Positions 38,901-51,120 of a DNA stretch of 64,000 bases are shown piece by piece. Where the stretch lies: positions 2,358,001 through 2,422,000 of the forward strand of contig NC_079878.1 of the NCBI RefSeq assembly GCF_029227915.1, read 5' to 3'. Within the stretch, counting starts at the first letter, position 1. Every line of letters begins with the position of its first letter. The DNA is from Hydractinia symbiolongicarpus (taxonomy: Eukaryota; Cnidaria; Hydrozoa; Anthoathecata; Hydractiniidae). The notes beneath the pieces are model-generated. The model made no database searches, was not told the origin of the DNA, and saw only the letters and a program-made list of their open reading frames with translations. Both the position numbers and the translations under genes were made by a program.

Positions 38901-41900
38901 CATCAAAAATGAAAACATTTCTGAAAACTACAAGTCTCATGGGCTTTAGTGGTTAAATAATAATTTAAAAAATCGTTCGGGAAATGAGTTTACTCCCTGG
39001 GTACTTTCTTTGTATACTTTTGACTATACGGCCCGAGTCCGGGATTTACGGGAAGTCGCGGGTTTTCGTTTGCCGGCGATTAAATTTCTTTTATTCAGCG
39101 TCTCATCAAAAATGAAAACATTTTTAAAAACTACAAGTCTCATGCGTTTTAGTGGTGAAAAGATAATTTAAAAAATCGTTTTGGAAATGAGTTTACTCAC
39201 AGGGTACTTTCTTTGTATGCATTCGACTATACGGGCCAAGCCCGGGATTTACGGGAAATCGCGGGTTTTCGTGTGCCGGCGATTAAACTTCTTTTATTCA
39301 GCGTCTCATCAAAAATGAAAACATTTTTGAAAACTACAAGTCTCATGCGTTTTAGTGGCGAAAAGATACTTTAAAAAATCGTTTTGGAAATGAGTTTACT
39401 CACAGGGTACTTTCTTTGTATACATTCGACTATACGGGCCAAGCCCGGGATTTACGGGAAATCGTGGGTTTTCGTTTGCCGGCGATTAAACCACTTTCAT
39501 TAAGAGTCTCATCAAAAATGAAAACATTTCTAAAAACTACAGGTCTCATGCGTTTTAGTGGTGAAAAAATAATTTAAAAAATCGTTCGGGAAATGCGTTT
39601 ACTCCCTGGGTACTTTCTTTGTATACTTTTGACTATACGGGCCGAGTCGGGGATTTACGGGAAGTCGCGGGTTTTCGTTTGCCGGCGATTAAACCACTCT
39701 CATTAAGCGTCTCATCAAAAATGAAAACATTTCTGAAAACTACAAGTCTCATGGGCTTTAGTGGTTAAATAATAATTTAAAAAATCGTTCGGGAAATGAG
39801 TTTACTCCCTGGGTACTTTCTTTGTATACATTCGACTATACGGGCCAAGCCCGGGATTTACGGGAAATCGTGGGTTTTCGTTTGCCGGCGATTAAACCAC
39901 TTTCATTAAGCGTCTCATCAAAAATGAAAACATTTCTAAAAACTACAGGTCTCATGCGTTTTAGTGGTGAAAAAATAATTTAAAAAATCGTTCGGGAAAT
40001 GCGTTTACTCCCTGGGTACTTTTTTTGTATACTTTTGACTATACGGGCCGAGTCGGGGATTTACGGGAAGTCGCGGGTTTTCGTTTGCCGGCGATTAAAC
40101 CACTCTCATTAAGCGTCTCATCAAAAATGAAAACATTTCTGAAAACTACAAGTCTCATGGGCTTTAGTGGTTAAATAATAATTTAAAAAATCGTTCGGGA
40201 AATGAGTTTACTCCCTGGGTACTTTCTTTGTATACTTTTGACTATACGGCCCGAGTCCGGGATTTACGGGAAGTCGCGGGTTTTCGTTTGCCGGCGATTA
40301 AATTTCTTTTATTCAGCGTCTCATCAAAAATGAAAACATTTTTAAAAACTACAAGTCTCATGCGTTTTAGTGGTGAAAAGATAATTTAAAAAATCGTTTT
40401 GGAAATGAGTTTACTCACAGGGTACTTTCTTTGTATGCATTCGACTATACGGGCCAAGCCCGGGATTTACGGGAAATCGCGGGTTTTCGTGTGCCGGCGA
40501 TTAAACTTCTTTTATTCAGCGTCTCATCAAAAATGAAAACATTTTTGAAAACTACAAGTCTCATGCGTTTTAGTGGCGAAAAGATACTTTAAAAAATCGT
40601 TTTGGAAATGAGTTTACTCACAGGGTACTTTCTTTGTATACATTCGACTATACGGGCCAAGCCCGGGATTTACGGGAAATCGCGGGTTTTCGTTTGCCGG
40701 CGATTAAACCACTTTCATTAAGCGTCTCATCAAAAATGAAAACATTTCTGAAAACTACAGGTCTCATGCGTTTTAGTGGTGAAAAAATAATTTAAAAAAT
40801 CGTTCGGGAAATGAGTTTACTCCCTGGGTACTTTCTTTGTATACTTTTGACTTTACGGGCCGAGTCGGGGATTTACGGAAAGTGGCGGGTTTTCGTTTGC
40901 CGGCGATTAAACTTATTTTATTCAGCGTCTCATCAAAAATGAAAACATTTTTAAAAACTATAGGTCTCATGGGCTTTAGTGGTTAAATAATAATTTAAAA
41001 AATCGTTCGGAAAATGAGTTTACTCCCTGGGTACTTTCTTTGTATGCATTCGACTATACGGGCCAAGCCCGGGATTTACGGGAAATCGCGGGTTTTCGTT
41101 TGCCGGCGATTAAACCACTTTCATTAAGCGTCTCATCAAAAATGAAAACATTTCTGAAAACTACAAGTCTCATGCGTTTTAGTGGTGAAAAAATAATTTT
41201 AAAAATCGTTCGGGAAATGAGTTTACTCCCTGGGTACTTTCTTTGTATACTTTTGACTATACGGCCCGAGTCTGGGATTTACGGGAAGTCGCGGGTTTTC
41301 GTTTGCCGGCGATTAAACTTCTTTTATTCAGCGTCTCATCAAAAATGAAAACATTTTTAAAAACTACAAGTCTCATGGGCTTTAGTGGTGAAATAATAAT
41401 TTAAAAAATCGTTCGGGAAATGAGTTTACTCCCTGGGTACTTTCTTTGTATACTTTTGACTATACCGGCCGAGTCCGGGATTTACGGGAAATCGCAGGTT
41501 TTTGTTTGCCGGCGATTAAACTTCTTTTATTCAGCGTCTCATCAAAAATGAAAACATTTTTGTAAACTACAAGTCCCATGCGTTTTAGTGGTGAAAAAAT
41601 AGTTTAAAAAATCGTTCGGGAAATGAGTTTACTCCCTGGGTACTTTCTTTGTATACTTTTGACTATACGGGCCGAGTCCGGGATTTACGGGAAGTCGCGG
41701 GTTTTTGTTTGCCGGCGATTAAACTTCTTTTATTCAGCGTCTAATCAAAAATGAAAACATTTTTAAAAACTACAAGTTTCATGCGTTTTAGTGGTGAAAA
41801 GATAATTTAAAAAATCGTTTTGGAAATGAGTTTACTCACAGGGTACTTTCTTTGTATGCATTCGACTATACTGGGCCAAGCCCGGGATTTACGGGAAATC

Positions 41901-43100
41901 GCGCGTTTTCGTGTGCCGGCGATTAAACTTCTTTTATTCAGCGTCCCATCAAAAATGAAAACATTTTTAAAAACTACAAGTCTCATGCGTTTTAGTGGTG
42001 AAAAGATACTTTAAAAAATCGTTTTGGAAATGAGTTTACTCACAGGGTACTTTCTTTGTATACATTCGACTATACGGGCCAAGCCCGCGATTTACGGGAA
42101 ATCGTGGGTTTTCGTTTGCCGGCGATTAAACCACTTTCATTAAGCGTCACATCAAAAATGAAAACATTTCTAAAAACTACAGGTCTCATGCGTTTTAGTG
42201 GTGAAAAAATAATTTAAAAAATCGTTCGGGAAATGCGTTTACTTCCTGGGTACTTTCTTTGTATACTTTTGACTATACGGGCCGAGTCGGGGATTTACGG
42301 GAAGTCGCGGGTTTTCGTTTGCCGGCGATTAAACCACTCTCATTAAGCGTCTCATCAAAAATGAAAACATTTCTGAAAACTACAAGTCTCATGGGCTTTA
42401 GTGGTTAAATAATAATTTAAAAAATCGTTCGGGAAATGAGTTTACTCCCTGGGTACTTTCTTTGTATACTTTTGACTATACGGCCCGAGTCCGGGATTTA
42501 CGGGAAGTCGCGGGTTTTCGTTTGCCGGCGATTAAATTTCTTTTATTCAGCGTCTCATCAAAATTGAAAACATTTTTAAAAACTACAAGTCTCATGCGTT
42601 TTAGTGGTGAAAAGATAATTTAAAAAATCGTTTTGGAAATGAGTTTACTCACAGGGTACTTTCTTTGTATGCATTCGACTATGCGGGCCAAGCCCGGGAT
42701 TTACGGGAAATCGCGGGTTTTCGTGTGCCGGCGATTAAACTTCTTTTATTCAGCGTCCCATCAAAAATGAAAACATTTTTAAAAACTACAAGTCTCATGC
42801 GTTTTAGTGGTGAAAAGATACTTTAAAAAATCGTTTTGGAAATGAGTTTACTCACAGGGTACTTTCTTTGTATACATTCGACTATACGGGCCAAGCCCGG
42901 GATTTACGGGAAATCGTGGGTTTTCGTTTGCCGGCGATTAAACCACTTTCATTAAGCGTCTCATCAAAAATGAAAACATTTCTAAAAACTACAGGTCTCA
43001 TGCGTTTTAGTGGTGAAAAAATAATTTAAAAAATCGTTCGGGAAATGCGTTTACTCCCTGGGTACTTTCTTTGTATACTTTTGACTATACGGGCCGAGTC
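35990..43100 (+). repeat. Mixed higher-order region (2,234-, 4,264- and 1,218-bp spacings)
   Basis: The marker GGGAAATGCGTTTAC occurs at about 36141, 38375, 38781, 39593, 39999, 42234 and 43046. Units at 36776 and 41040 are 4,264 bp apart (21 monomers) and nearly the same. About 38593-39466 matches 39811-40684 at offset 1,218 (six monomers). TATACTGGGCCAAGC with one extra base occurs near 38010, 41870 and 43607. The mixture suggests repeated overlapping exchanges. Confidence 0.7.
36187..36219 (+). other. Four-G-tract motif fitting the G-quadruplex rule (representative)
   Basis: Four GGG runs at 36187, 36197, 36207 and 36217 are separated by three 7-base loops, so this variant (GAGTCGGGG then ACGGGAAGTCGCGGG) meets the usual G3+N1-7 definition. 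Most monomers have GAGTCCGGG or AAGCCCGGG instead, making the first loop 8 bases, just outside the strict rule. A cluster of this kind occurs once per monomer on this strand. Whether it folds is not known. Confidence 0.6.
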
Positions 43101-43102
43101 GG

Positions 43103-43130
43103 GAAGTCGCGGGAAGTCGCGGGTTTTCGT
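43103..43130 (+). repeat. 10-bp internal duplication GGGAAGTCGC
   Basis: GAGTCGGGAAGTCGC is followed by GGGAAGTCGCGGG, so GGGAAGTCGC occurs twice and the usual GGATTTAC is absent. The same change is at about 45043, carried by the 1,940-bp repeat. Confidence 0.8.
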
Positions 43131-43262
43131 TTGTCGGCGATTAAACTTCTTTTATTAAGCGTCTCATCAAAAATGAAAACATTTCTGCAAACTACAAGTC
43201 TCATGCGTTTTAGTGGTGAAAAAATAATTTAAAAAATCGTTCGGGAAATGAGTTTACTCTCT

Positions 43263-43373
43263 GGGTACCTTCTTTGTATACTTTTGACTATACGGGCCAA
43301 GTCCGGGATTTACGGAAAATCGCGGGTTTTCGTTTGCCGGCAATTAAACTTCTTTTATTCAGCGTCTCATCAA
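43263..43373 (+). repeat. 111-bp short unit (about 92 bp lost)
   Basis: GTCTCATCA is joined to AGGGTACTTTC, so the A-rich part, the TTTTAGTGG box and the A/T block are gone while the G cluster stays. It is the complement of the 135-bp class, which keeps the A-rich half. Confidence 0.87.
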
Positions 43374-45202
43374 GGGTACTTTCTTTGTATACTTTTGACT
43401 ATACGGGCCCAGTCCGGGATTTACGGGAAATCGCGGGTTTTCGTTTGCCGGCCATTAAACCACTTTCATTAAGCGTCTCATCAAAAAATGAAAACATTTT
43501 TAAAAACTACAAGTCTCATGCGTTTTAGTGGTGAAAAGATACTTTAAAAAATCGTTTTGGAAATGAGTTTACTCACAGGGTACTTTCTTTGTATGCATTC
43601 GACTATACTGGGCCAAGCCCGGGATTTACGGGAAATCGCGGGTTTTCGTGTGCCGGCGATTAAACTTCTTTTATTCAGCGTCCCATCAAAAATGAAAACA
43701 TTTTTAAAAACTACAAGTCTCATGCGTTTTAGTGGTGAAAAGATACTTTAAAAAATCGTTTTGGAAATGAGTTTACTCACAGGGTACTTTCTTTGTATAC
43801 ATTCGACTATACGGGCCAAGCCCGGGATTTACGGGAAATCGTGGGTTTTCGTTTGCCGGCGATTAAACCACTTTCATTAAGCGTCACATCAAAAATGAAA
43901 ACATTTCTAAAAACTACAGTTCTCATGCGTTTTAGTGGTGAAAAAATTATTTAAAAAATCGTTCGGGAAATGCGTTTACTTCCTGGGTACTTTCTTTGTA
44001 TACTTTTGACTATACGGGCCGAGTCGGGGATTTACGGGAAGTCGCGGGTTTTCGTTTGCCGGCGATTAAACCACTCTCATTAAGCGTCTCATCAAAAATG
44101 AAAACATTTCTGAAAACTACAAGTCTCATGGGCTTTAGTGGTTAAATAATAATTTAAAAAATCGTTCGGGAAATGAGTTTACTCCCTGGGTACTTTCTTT
44201 GTATACTTTTGACTATACGGCCCGAGTCCGGGATTTACGGGAAGTCGCGGGTTTTCGTTTGCCGGCGATTAAATTTCTTTTATTCAGCGTCTCATCAAAA
44301 TTGAAAACATTTTTAAAAACTACAAGTCTCATGCGTTTTAATGGTGAAAAGATAATTTAAAAAATCGTTTTGGAAATGAGTTTACTCACAGGGTACTTTC
44401 TTTGTATGCATTCGACTATGCGGGCCAAGCCCGGGATTTACGGGAAATCGCGGGTTTTCGTGTGCCGGCGATTAAACCACTTTCATTAAGCGTCACATCA
44501 AAAATGAAAACATTTCTAAAAACTACAGTTCTCATGCGTTTTAGTGGTGAAAAAATTATTTAAAAAATCGTTCGGGAAATGCGTTTACTTCCTGGGTACT
44601 TTCTTTGTATACTTTTGACTATACGGGCCGAGTCGGGGATTTACGGGAAGTCGCGGGTTTTCGTTTGCCGGCGGTTAAACCACTCTCATTAAGCGTCTCA
44701 TCAAAAATGAAAACATTTCTGAAAACTACAAGTCTCATGGGCTTTAGTGGTTAAATAATAATTTAAAAAATCGTTCGGGAAATGAGTTTACTCACAGGGT
44801 ACTTTCTTTGTATACATTCGACTATACGGGCCAAGCCCGGGATTTACGGGAAATCGTGGGTTTTCGTTTGCCGGCGATTAAACCACTTTCATTAAGCGTC
44901 TCATCAAAAATGAAAACATTTCTAAAAACTACAGGTCTCATGCGTTTTAGTGGTGAAAAAATAATTTAAAAAATCGTTCGGGAAATGCGTTTACTCCCTG
45001 GGTACTTTATTTGTATACTTTTGACTATACGGGCCGAGTCGGGAAGTCGCGGGAAGTCGCGGGTTTTCGTTTGTCGGCGATTAAACTTCTTTTATTAAGC
45101 GTCTCATCAAAAATGAAAACATTTCTGCAAACTACAAGTCTCATGCGTTTTAGTGGTGAAAAAATAATTTAAAAAATCGTTCGGGAAATGAGTTTACTCT
45201 CT

Positions 45203-45313
45203 GGGTACCTTCTTTGTATACTTTTGACTATACGGGCCAAGTCCGGGATTTACGGAAAATCGCGGGTTTTCGTTTGCCGGCAATTAAACTTCTTTTATTC
45301 AGCGTCTCATCAA
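45203..45313 (+). repeat. 111-bp short unit
   Basis: Same join, offset 1,940 from the first. Confidence 0.87.
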
Positions 45314-45720
45314 GGGTACTTTCTTTGTATACTTTTGACTATACGGGCCCAGTCCGGGATTTACGGGAAATCGCGGGTTTTCGTTTGCCGGCCATTAAAC
45401 CACTTTCATTAAGCGTCTCATCAAAAAATGAAAACATTTTTAAAAACTACAAGTCTCATGCGTTTTAGTGGTGAAAAGATACTTTAAAAAATCGTTTTGG
45501 AAATGAGTTTACTCACAGGGTATTTTCTTTGTATACATTCGACTATCCGGGCCAAACCCGGGATTTACGGGAAATCGTGGGTTTTCGTTTGCCGGCGATT
45601 AAACCACTTTCATTAAGCGTCTCATCAAAAATGAAAACAATTTTGAAAACTACAAGTCTCATGCGTTTTAGTGGTGAAAAAATAATTTAAAAAATCGTTT
45701 TGGAAATGAGTTTAATCACA

Positions 45721-45761
45721 GGGTACTTTCTTTGTATACATGGAAAACGAGTTTTCTCCCC
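45721..45761 (+). repeat. 41-bp partial duplication, diverged
   Basis: The join is CATGGAAAACGAGTTTTCTC, with several private changes compared with CATGGGAAATGAG; the length stays 41. Confidence 0.85.
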
Positions 45762-48304
45762 GGGTACTTTCTTTGTATACTTTTGACTATATGGGCCGAG
45801 TCCGGGGTTTACGGGAAATGGCGGGTTTTCGTTTGCCGGCAATTACACTTCTTTTTTTCAGCGTCTCATCAAAAATGAAAACATTTTTGAAAACTACAAG
45901 TCTCATGCGTTTTAGTGGCGAAAAGATACTTTAAAAAATCGTTTTGGAAATGAGTTTACTCACAGAGTACTTTCTTTGTATACATTCGACTATACGGGCC
46001 AAGCCCGGGATTTACGGGAAATCGCGGGTTTTCGTTTGCCGGTGATTAAACCACTTTCATTAAGCGTCTCATCAAAAATGAAAACATTTCTAAAAACTAC
46101 AGGTCTCATGCGTTTTAGTGCTGAAAAAATAATTTAAAAAATCGTTCGGGAAATGAGTTTACTCCCTGGGTACTTTCTTTGTATACTTTTGACTTTACGG
46201 GCCGAGTCGGGGAATTACGGGAAGTCGCGGGTTTTCGTTTGCCGGCGATTAAACTTCTTTTATTCAGCGTCTCATCAAAAATGAAAACATTTTTAAAAAC
46301 TACAAGTCTCATGGGCTTTAGTGGTTAAATGATAATTTAAAAAATCGTTCGAGAAATGAGTTTACTCCCTGGGTACTTTCTTTGTATGCATTCGACTATA
46401 CGGGCCAAGCCCGGGATTTACGGGAAATCGCGGGTTTTCGTTTGCCGGCGATTAAACCACTTTAATTAAGCGTCTCATCAAAAATGAAAACATTTCTGAA
46501 AACTACAAGTCTCATGCGTTTTAGTGGAGAAAAAATAATTTAAAAAATCGTTCGGGAAATGAGTTTACTCCCTGGGTACTTTCTTTGTATACTTTTGACT
46601 ATACGGCCCGAGTCTGGGATTTACGGGAAGTCGCGGGTTTTCGTTTGCCGGCGATTAAACTTCTTTTATTCAGCGTCTCATCAAAAATGAAAACATTTTT
46701 AAAAACTACAAGTCTCATGGGCTTTAGTGGTGAAATAACAATTTAAAAAATCGTTCGTGAAATGAGTTTACTCCCTGGGTACTTTCTTTGTATACTTTTG
46801 ACTATACGGGCCGAGTCCGGGATTTACGGGAAATCGCAGGTTTTCGTTTGCCGGCGATTAAACTTCTTTTATTCAGCGTCTCATCAAAAATGAAAACATT
46901 TTTGTAAACTACAAGTCTCATGAGTTTTAGTGGTGAAAAGATAATTTAAAAAATCGTTTTGGAAATGAGTTTACTCACAGGGTACTTTCTTTGTATGCAT
47001 TCGACTATACGGGCCAAGCCAGGGATTTACGGGAAATCGCGGGTTTTCGTTTGCCGGCGATTAAACCACTTTCATTAAGCGTCTCATCAAAAATGAAAAC
47101 ATTTCTGGAAACTACAAGTCTCATGCGTTTTAGTGGTGAAAAAATAATTTAAAAAATCGTTCGGGAAATGAGTTTACTCCCTGGGTACTTTCTTTGTATA
47201 CTTTTGACTATACGGCCCGAGTCCGGGATTTACGGGAAGTCGCGGGTTTTCGTTTGCCGGCGATTAAACTTCTTTTATTCAGCGTCTCATCAAAAATGAA
47301 AACATTTTTAAAAACTACAAGTCTCATGGGCTTTAGTGGTGAAATAATAATTTAAAAAATCGTTCGGGAAATGAGTTTACTCCCTGGGTACTTTCTTTGT
47401 ATACTTTTGACTATACGGGCCGAGTCCGGGATTTACTGGAAATCGCAGGTTTTCGTTTGCCGGCGATTAAACTTCTTTTATTCAGCGTCTCATCAAAAAT
47501 GAAAACATTTTTGTAAACTACAAGTCCCATGCGTTTTAGTGGTGAAAAAATAATTTAAAAAATCGTTTGGGAAATGAGTTTACTCCCTGGGTACTTTCTT
47601 TGTATACTTTTGACTATACGGGCCGAGTCCGGGGTTTACGGGAAATGGCGGGTTTTCGTTTGCCGGCGATTAAACTTCTTTTATTCAGCGTCTCATCAAA
47701 AATGAAAACATTTTTGAAAACTACAAGTCTCATACGTTTTAGTGGTGAAAAGATAATTTAAAAAATCGTTTGGGAAATGAGTTTACTCACAGGGTACTTT
47801 CTTTGTATACATTTGACTATACGGGCCAAGCCCGGGATTTCCGGAAATCGCGGGTTTTCGTTTGCCGGCGATTAAACCACTTTCATTAAACGTCTCATCA
47901 AATATTGAAAACATTTCTAAAAATTACAAGTCTCATGCGTTTTAGTGGTGAAAAAATAATTTAAAAAATCGTTCGGGAAATGAGTTTACTCCCTGGGTAC
48001 CTTCTTTGTATACTTTTGACTATACGGCCGAGTCAAGATTTACGGGAAATCGCGGGTTTTCGTTTGCCGGCGATTAAACCACTTTCATTAAGCGTCTCAT
48101 CAAAAATGAAAACATTTCTGCAAACTACAAGTCTCATGCGTTTTAGTGGTGAAAAAATAATTTAAAAAATCGTTCGGGAAATGAGTTTACTCCCTGGGTA
48201 CCTTCTTTGTATACTTTTGACTATACGGGCCGAGTCCGGGATTTACGGGAAATCGCGGGTTTTCGTTTGCCGGCGATTAAACTTCTTTTATTCAGCGTCT
48301 CATC

Positions 48305-48507
48305 AAAAATGAAAACATTTCTAAAAACTACAAGTCTCATGCGTTTTAGTGGTGAAAAAATAATTTAAAAAATCGTTTGGGAAATGAGTTTACTCCCTGG
48401 GTACTTTCTTTGTATACTTTTGACTATACGGGCCGAGTCCGGGGTTTACGGGAAATGGCGGGTTTTCGTTTGCCGGCGATTAAACTTCTTTTATTCAGCG
48501 TCTCATC
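48305..48507 (+). repeat. Representative type A monomer (203 bp)
   Basis: A full-length unit counted from AAAAATG to the base before the next AAAAATG. It shows the type A states around the anchor: TTGGGAAATGAG (usually TTCGGGAAATGAG), CTCCCTGGGTAC, TATACTTTTGAC and GGGCCGAGTCCGG, ending CTTCTTTTATTCAGCG. It carries the GGGGTTTACGGG plus AAATGGCGGG variant of the G-rich cluster, where other type A units have GGGATTTACGGG plus AAATCGCGGG. Its +1 neighbour starts at once, with no spacer. Confidence 0.9.
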
Positions 48508-49252
48508 AAAAATGAAAACATTTTTGAAAACTACAAGTCTCATACGTTTTAGTGGTGAAAAAATAATTTAAAAAATCGTTCGGGAAATGAGTTTACTCCC
48601 TGGGTATCTCCTTTGTATACTTTTGACTATACGGGCCGAGTCCGGGATTTACGGGAAATCGCGGGTTTTCGTTTGTCGGCGATTAAACTTCTTTTATTCA
48701 GCGTCTCATCAAAAATGAAAACATTTTTATAAACTACAAGTCTCATGGGCTTTAGTGGTGAAATAATAATTTAAAAAATCGTTCGGGAAATGAGTTTACT
48801 CCCTAGGTACTTCTTTTGTATACATTTGACTATACGGGCCGAGTCCGGGGTTTACGGGAAATGGCGGGTTTTCGTTTGCCGGCGATTAAACTTCTTTTAT
48901 TCAGCGTCTCATCAAAAATGAAAACATTTTTGAAAACTACAAGTCTCATACGTTTTAGTGGTGAAAAAATAATTTAAAAAATCGTTCGGGAAATGAGTTT
49001 ACTCCCTGGGTATCTCCTTTGTATACTTTTGACTATACGGGCCGAGTCCGGGATTTACGGGAAATCGCGGGTTTTCGTTTGTCGGCGATTAAACTTCTTT
49101 TATTCAGCGTCTCATCAAAAATGAAAACATTTTTATAAACTACAAGTCTCATGGGCTTTAGTGGTGAAATAATAATTTAAAAAATCGTTCGGGAAATGAG
49201 TTTACTCCCTAGGTACTTCTTTTGTATACATTTGACTATACGGGCCGAGTCC
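48441..49252 (+). repeat. 406-bp dimer tandem duplication
   Basis: Copies about 48441-48846 and 48847-49252. Each has one monomer with CATACGTTTTAG and GGGTATCTCC, followed by one with TTTGTCGGCG, TTTTTATAAACTAC and CCCTAGGTACTTCTTTTG. Those states are rare elsewhere, apart from the later copy near 51200-51420. Confidence 0.83.
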
Positions 49253-51120
49253 GGGATTTACGGGAAATCGCGGGTTTTCGTTTGCCGGCGATTAAACTTC
49301 TTTTATTCAGCGTCTCATCAAAAATGAAAACACTTTTGAAAACTACAAGTCTCATGCGTTTTAGTGGTGAAAAAATAATTTAAAAAATCGTTCGGGAAAT
49401 GAGTTTACTCCCTGGGTACTTTCTCTGTATACTTTTGACTATACGGGCCCAGTCCGGGATTTACGGGAAATAGCGGGTTTTCGTGTGCCGGCGATTAAAC
49501 TTCTTTTATTCAGCGTCTCATCAAAAATGAAAACATTTTTGAAAACTACAAGTCTCATGTGTTTTAGTGGTGAAAAAAAAATTTAAAAAATCGTTCGGGA
49601 AATGAGTTTACTCCCTGGGTACCTTCTTTGTATACTTTTGACTATACGGCCGATTCCGGGATTTACGGGAAATCGCGGGTTTTCGTTTGCCGGCGATTAA
49701 ACCACTTTCATTAAGCGTCTCATCAAAAATGAAAACATTTCTGCAAACTACAAGTCTCATGCGTTTTAGTGGTGAAAAAATAATTTAAAAAATCCTTCGG
49801 GAAATGAGTTTACTCCCTGGGTACCTTCTTTGTATACTTTTGACTATACGGGCCGAGTCGGGGATTTACGGGAAGTCGCGGGTTGTCGTTTGCCGGCGAT
49901 TAAACCACTTTCATTAAGCGTCTCATCAAAAATGAAAACATTTCTGCAAACTACAAGTCTCATGCGTTTTAGTGGTGAAAAAATAATTTAAAAAATCGTT
50001 CGGGAAATGAGTTTACTCCCTGGGTAGCTTCTTTGTATACTTTTGACTATACGGGCCGAGTCCGGGATTTACGGGAAATCGCGGGTTTTCGTTTGCCGGC
50101 GAGTAAACTTCTTTTATTCAGCGTCTTATCAAAAATGAAAGCACTTTTGAAAACTACAAGTCTCATGCGTTTTAGTGGTGAAAAAATAATTTAAAAAATC
50201 GTTCGGGAAATGAGTTTACTCCCTGGGTACTTTCTTTGTATACTTTTGACTATACGGGCCCAGTCCGATTAAACTTCTTTTATTCAGCGTCCCATCAAAA
50301 ATGAAAACATTTTTAAAAACTACAAGTCTCATGCGTTTTAGTGGTGAAAAGATACTTTAAAAAATTGTTTTGTAAATGAGTTTACTCACAGGGTACTTTC
50401 TTTGTATACATTCGACTATACGGGCCAAGCCCCGGATTTACGGGAAATCGCGGGTTTTCGTTTGCCGGCGATTAAACCACTTTCATTAAGCGTCTCATCA
50501 AAAATGAAAACATTTCTGAAAACTACAGGTCTCATGGGCTTTAGTGGTTAAATAATAATTTAAAAAATCGTTCGGGAAATGACTTTACTCCCTGGGTACT
50601 TTCTTTGTATGCATTCGACTATACGGGCCAAGCCCGGGATTTACGGGAAATCGCGGGTTTTCGTTTGCCGGCGATTAAACCACTTTTATTCAGCGTCTCA
50701 TCAAAAATGAAAACATTTCTGAAAACTACAGGTCTCATGGGCTTTAGTGGTTAAATAATAATTTAAAAAATCGTTCGGGAAATGAGTTTACTCCCTGGGT
50801 ACTTTCTTTATATGCATTCGACTATACGGGCCAAACCCGGGATTTACGGGAAATCGCGGGTTTTCGTTTGCCGGCGATTAAACCACTTTCATTAAGCGTC
50901 TCATCAAAAATGAAAACATTTTTAAAAACTACCAGTCTCATGGGCTTTAGTAGTGAAATAATAATTTAAAAAATCTTTCGGGAAATGAGTTTACTCCCTG
51001 GGTACTTTCTTTGTATACTTTTGACTATACGGGCCGAGTCCGGGATTTACGGGAAATCGCAGGTTTTCGTTTGCCGGCGATTAAACTTCTTTTATTCAGC
51101 GTCTCATCAAAAATGAAAAC
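48927..51120 (+). repeat. Tandem duplication, copy 1 (about 2,195 bp)
   Basis: It matches 51121-53720. The offset is 2,195 up to about 49500 (49007 with 51202, 49331 with 51526), then 2,600 from about 49510 onward (49561 with 52161). The 405-bp step equals two monomers missing here. Confidence 0.82.
50131..50296 (+). repeat. 166-bp short monomer (37-bp deletion)
   Basis: GGGCCCAGTCCG is joined directly to ATTAAACTTC. The lost 37 bases hold three of the four G runs, the right arm of the dyad and the GCCGGC site. A CG dinucleotide at both edges may be microhomology. Confidence 0.9.

Larger units (their letters stand above)
42030..45500 (+). repeat. Blocks repeated at offsets 1,737 and 1,940
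   Basis: AAGCGTCACATC, a rare state, occurs near 42145, 43881 and 44490. The stretch 43055-43560, including a 10-bp duplication and a 111-bp short unit, returns at 44995-45500 (offset 1,940, or nine monomers plus the short unit). Both copies seem almost the same by eye. Confidence 0.72.
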
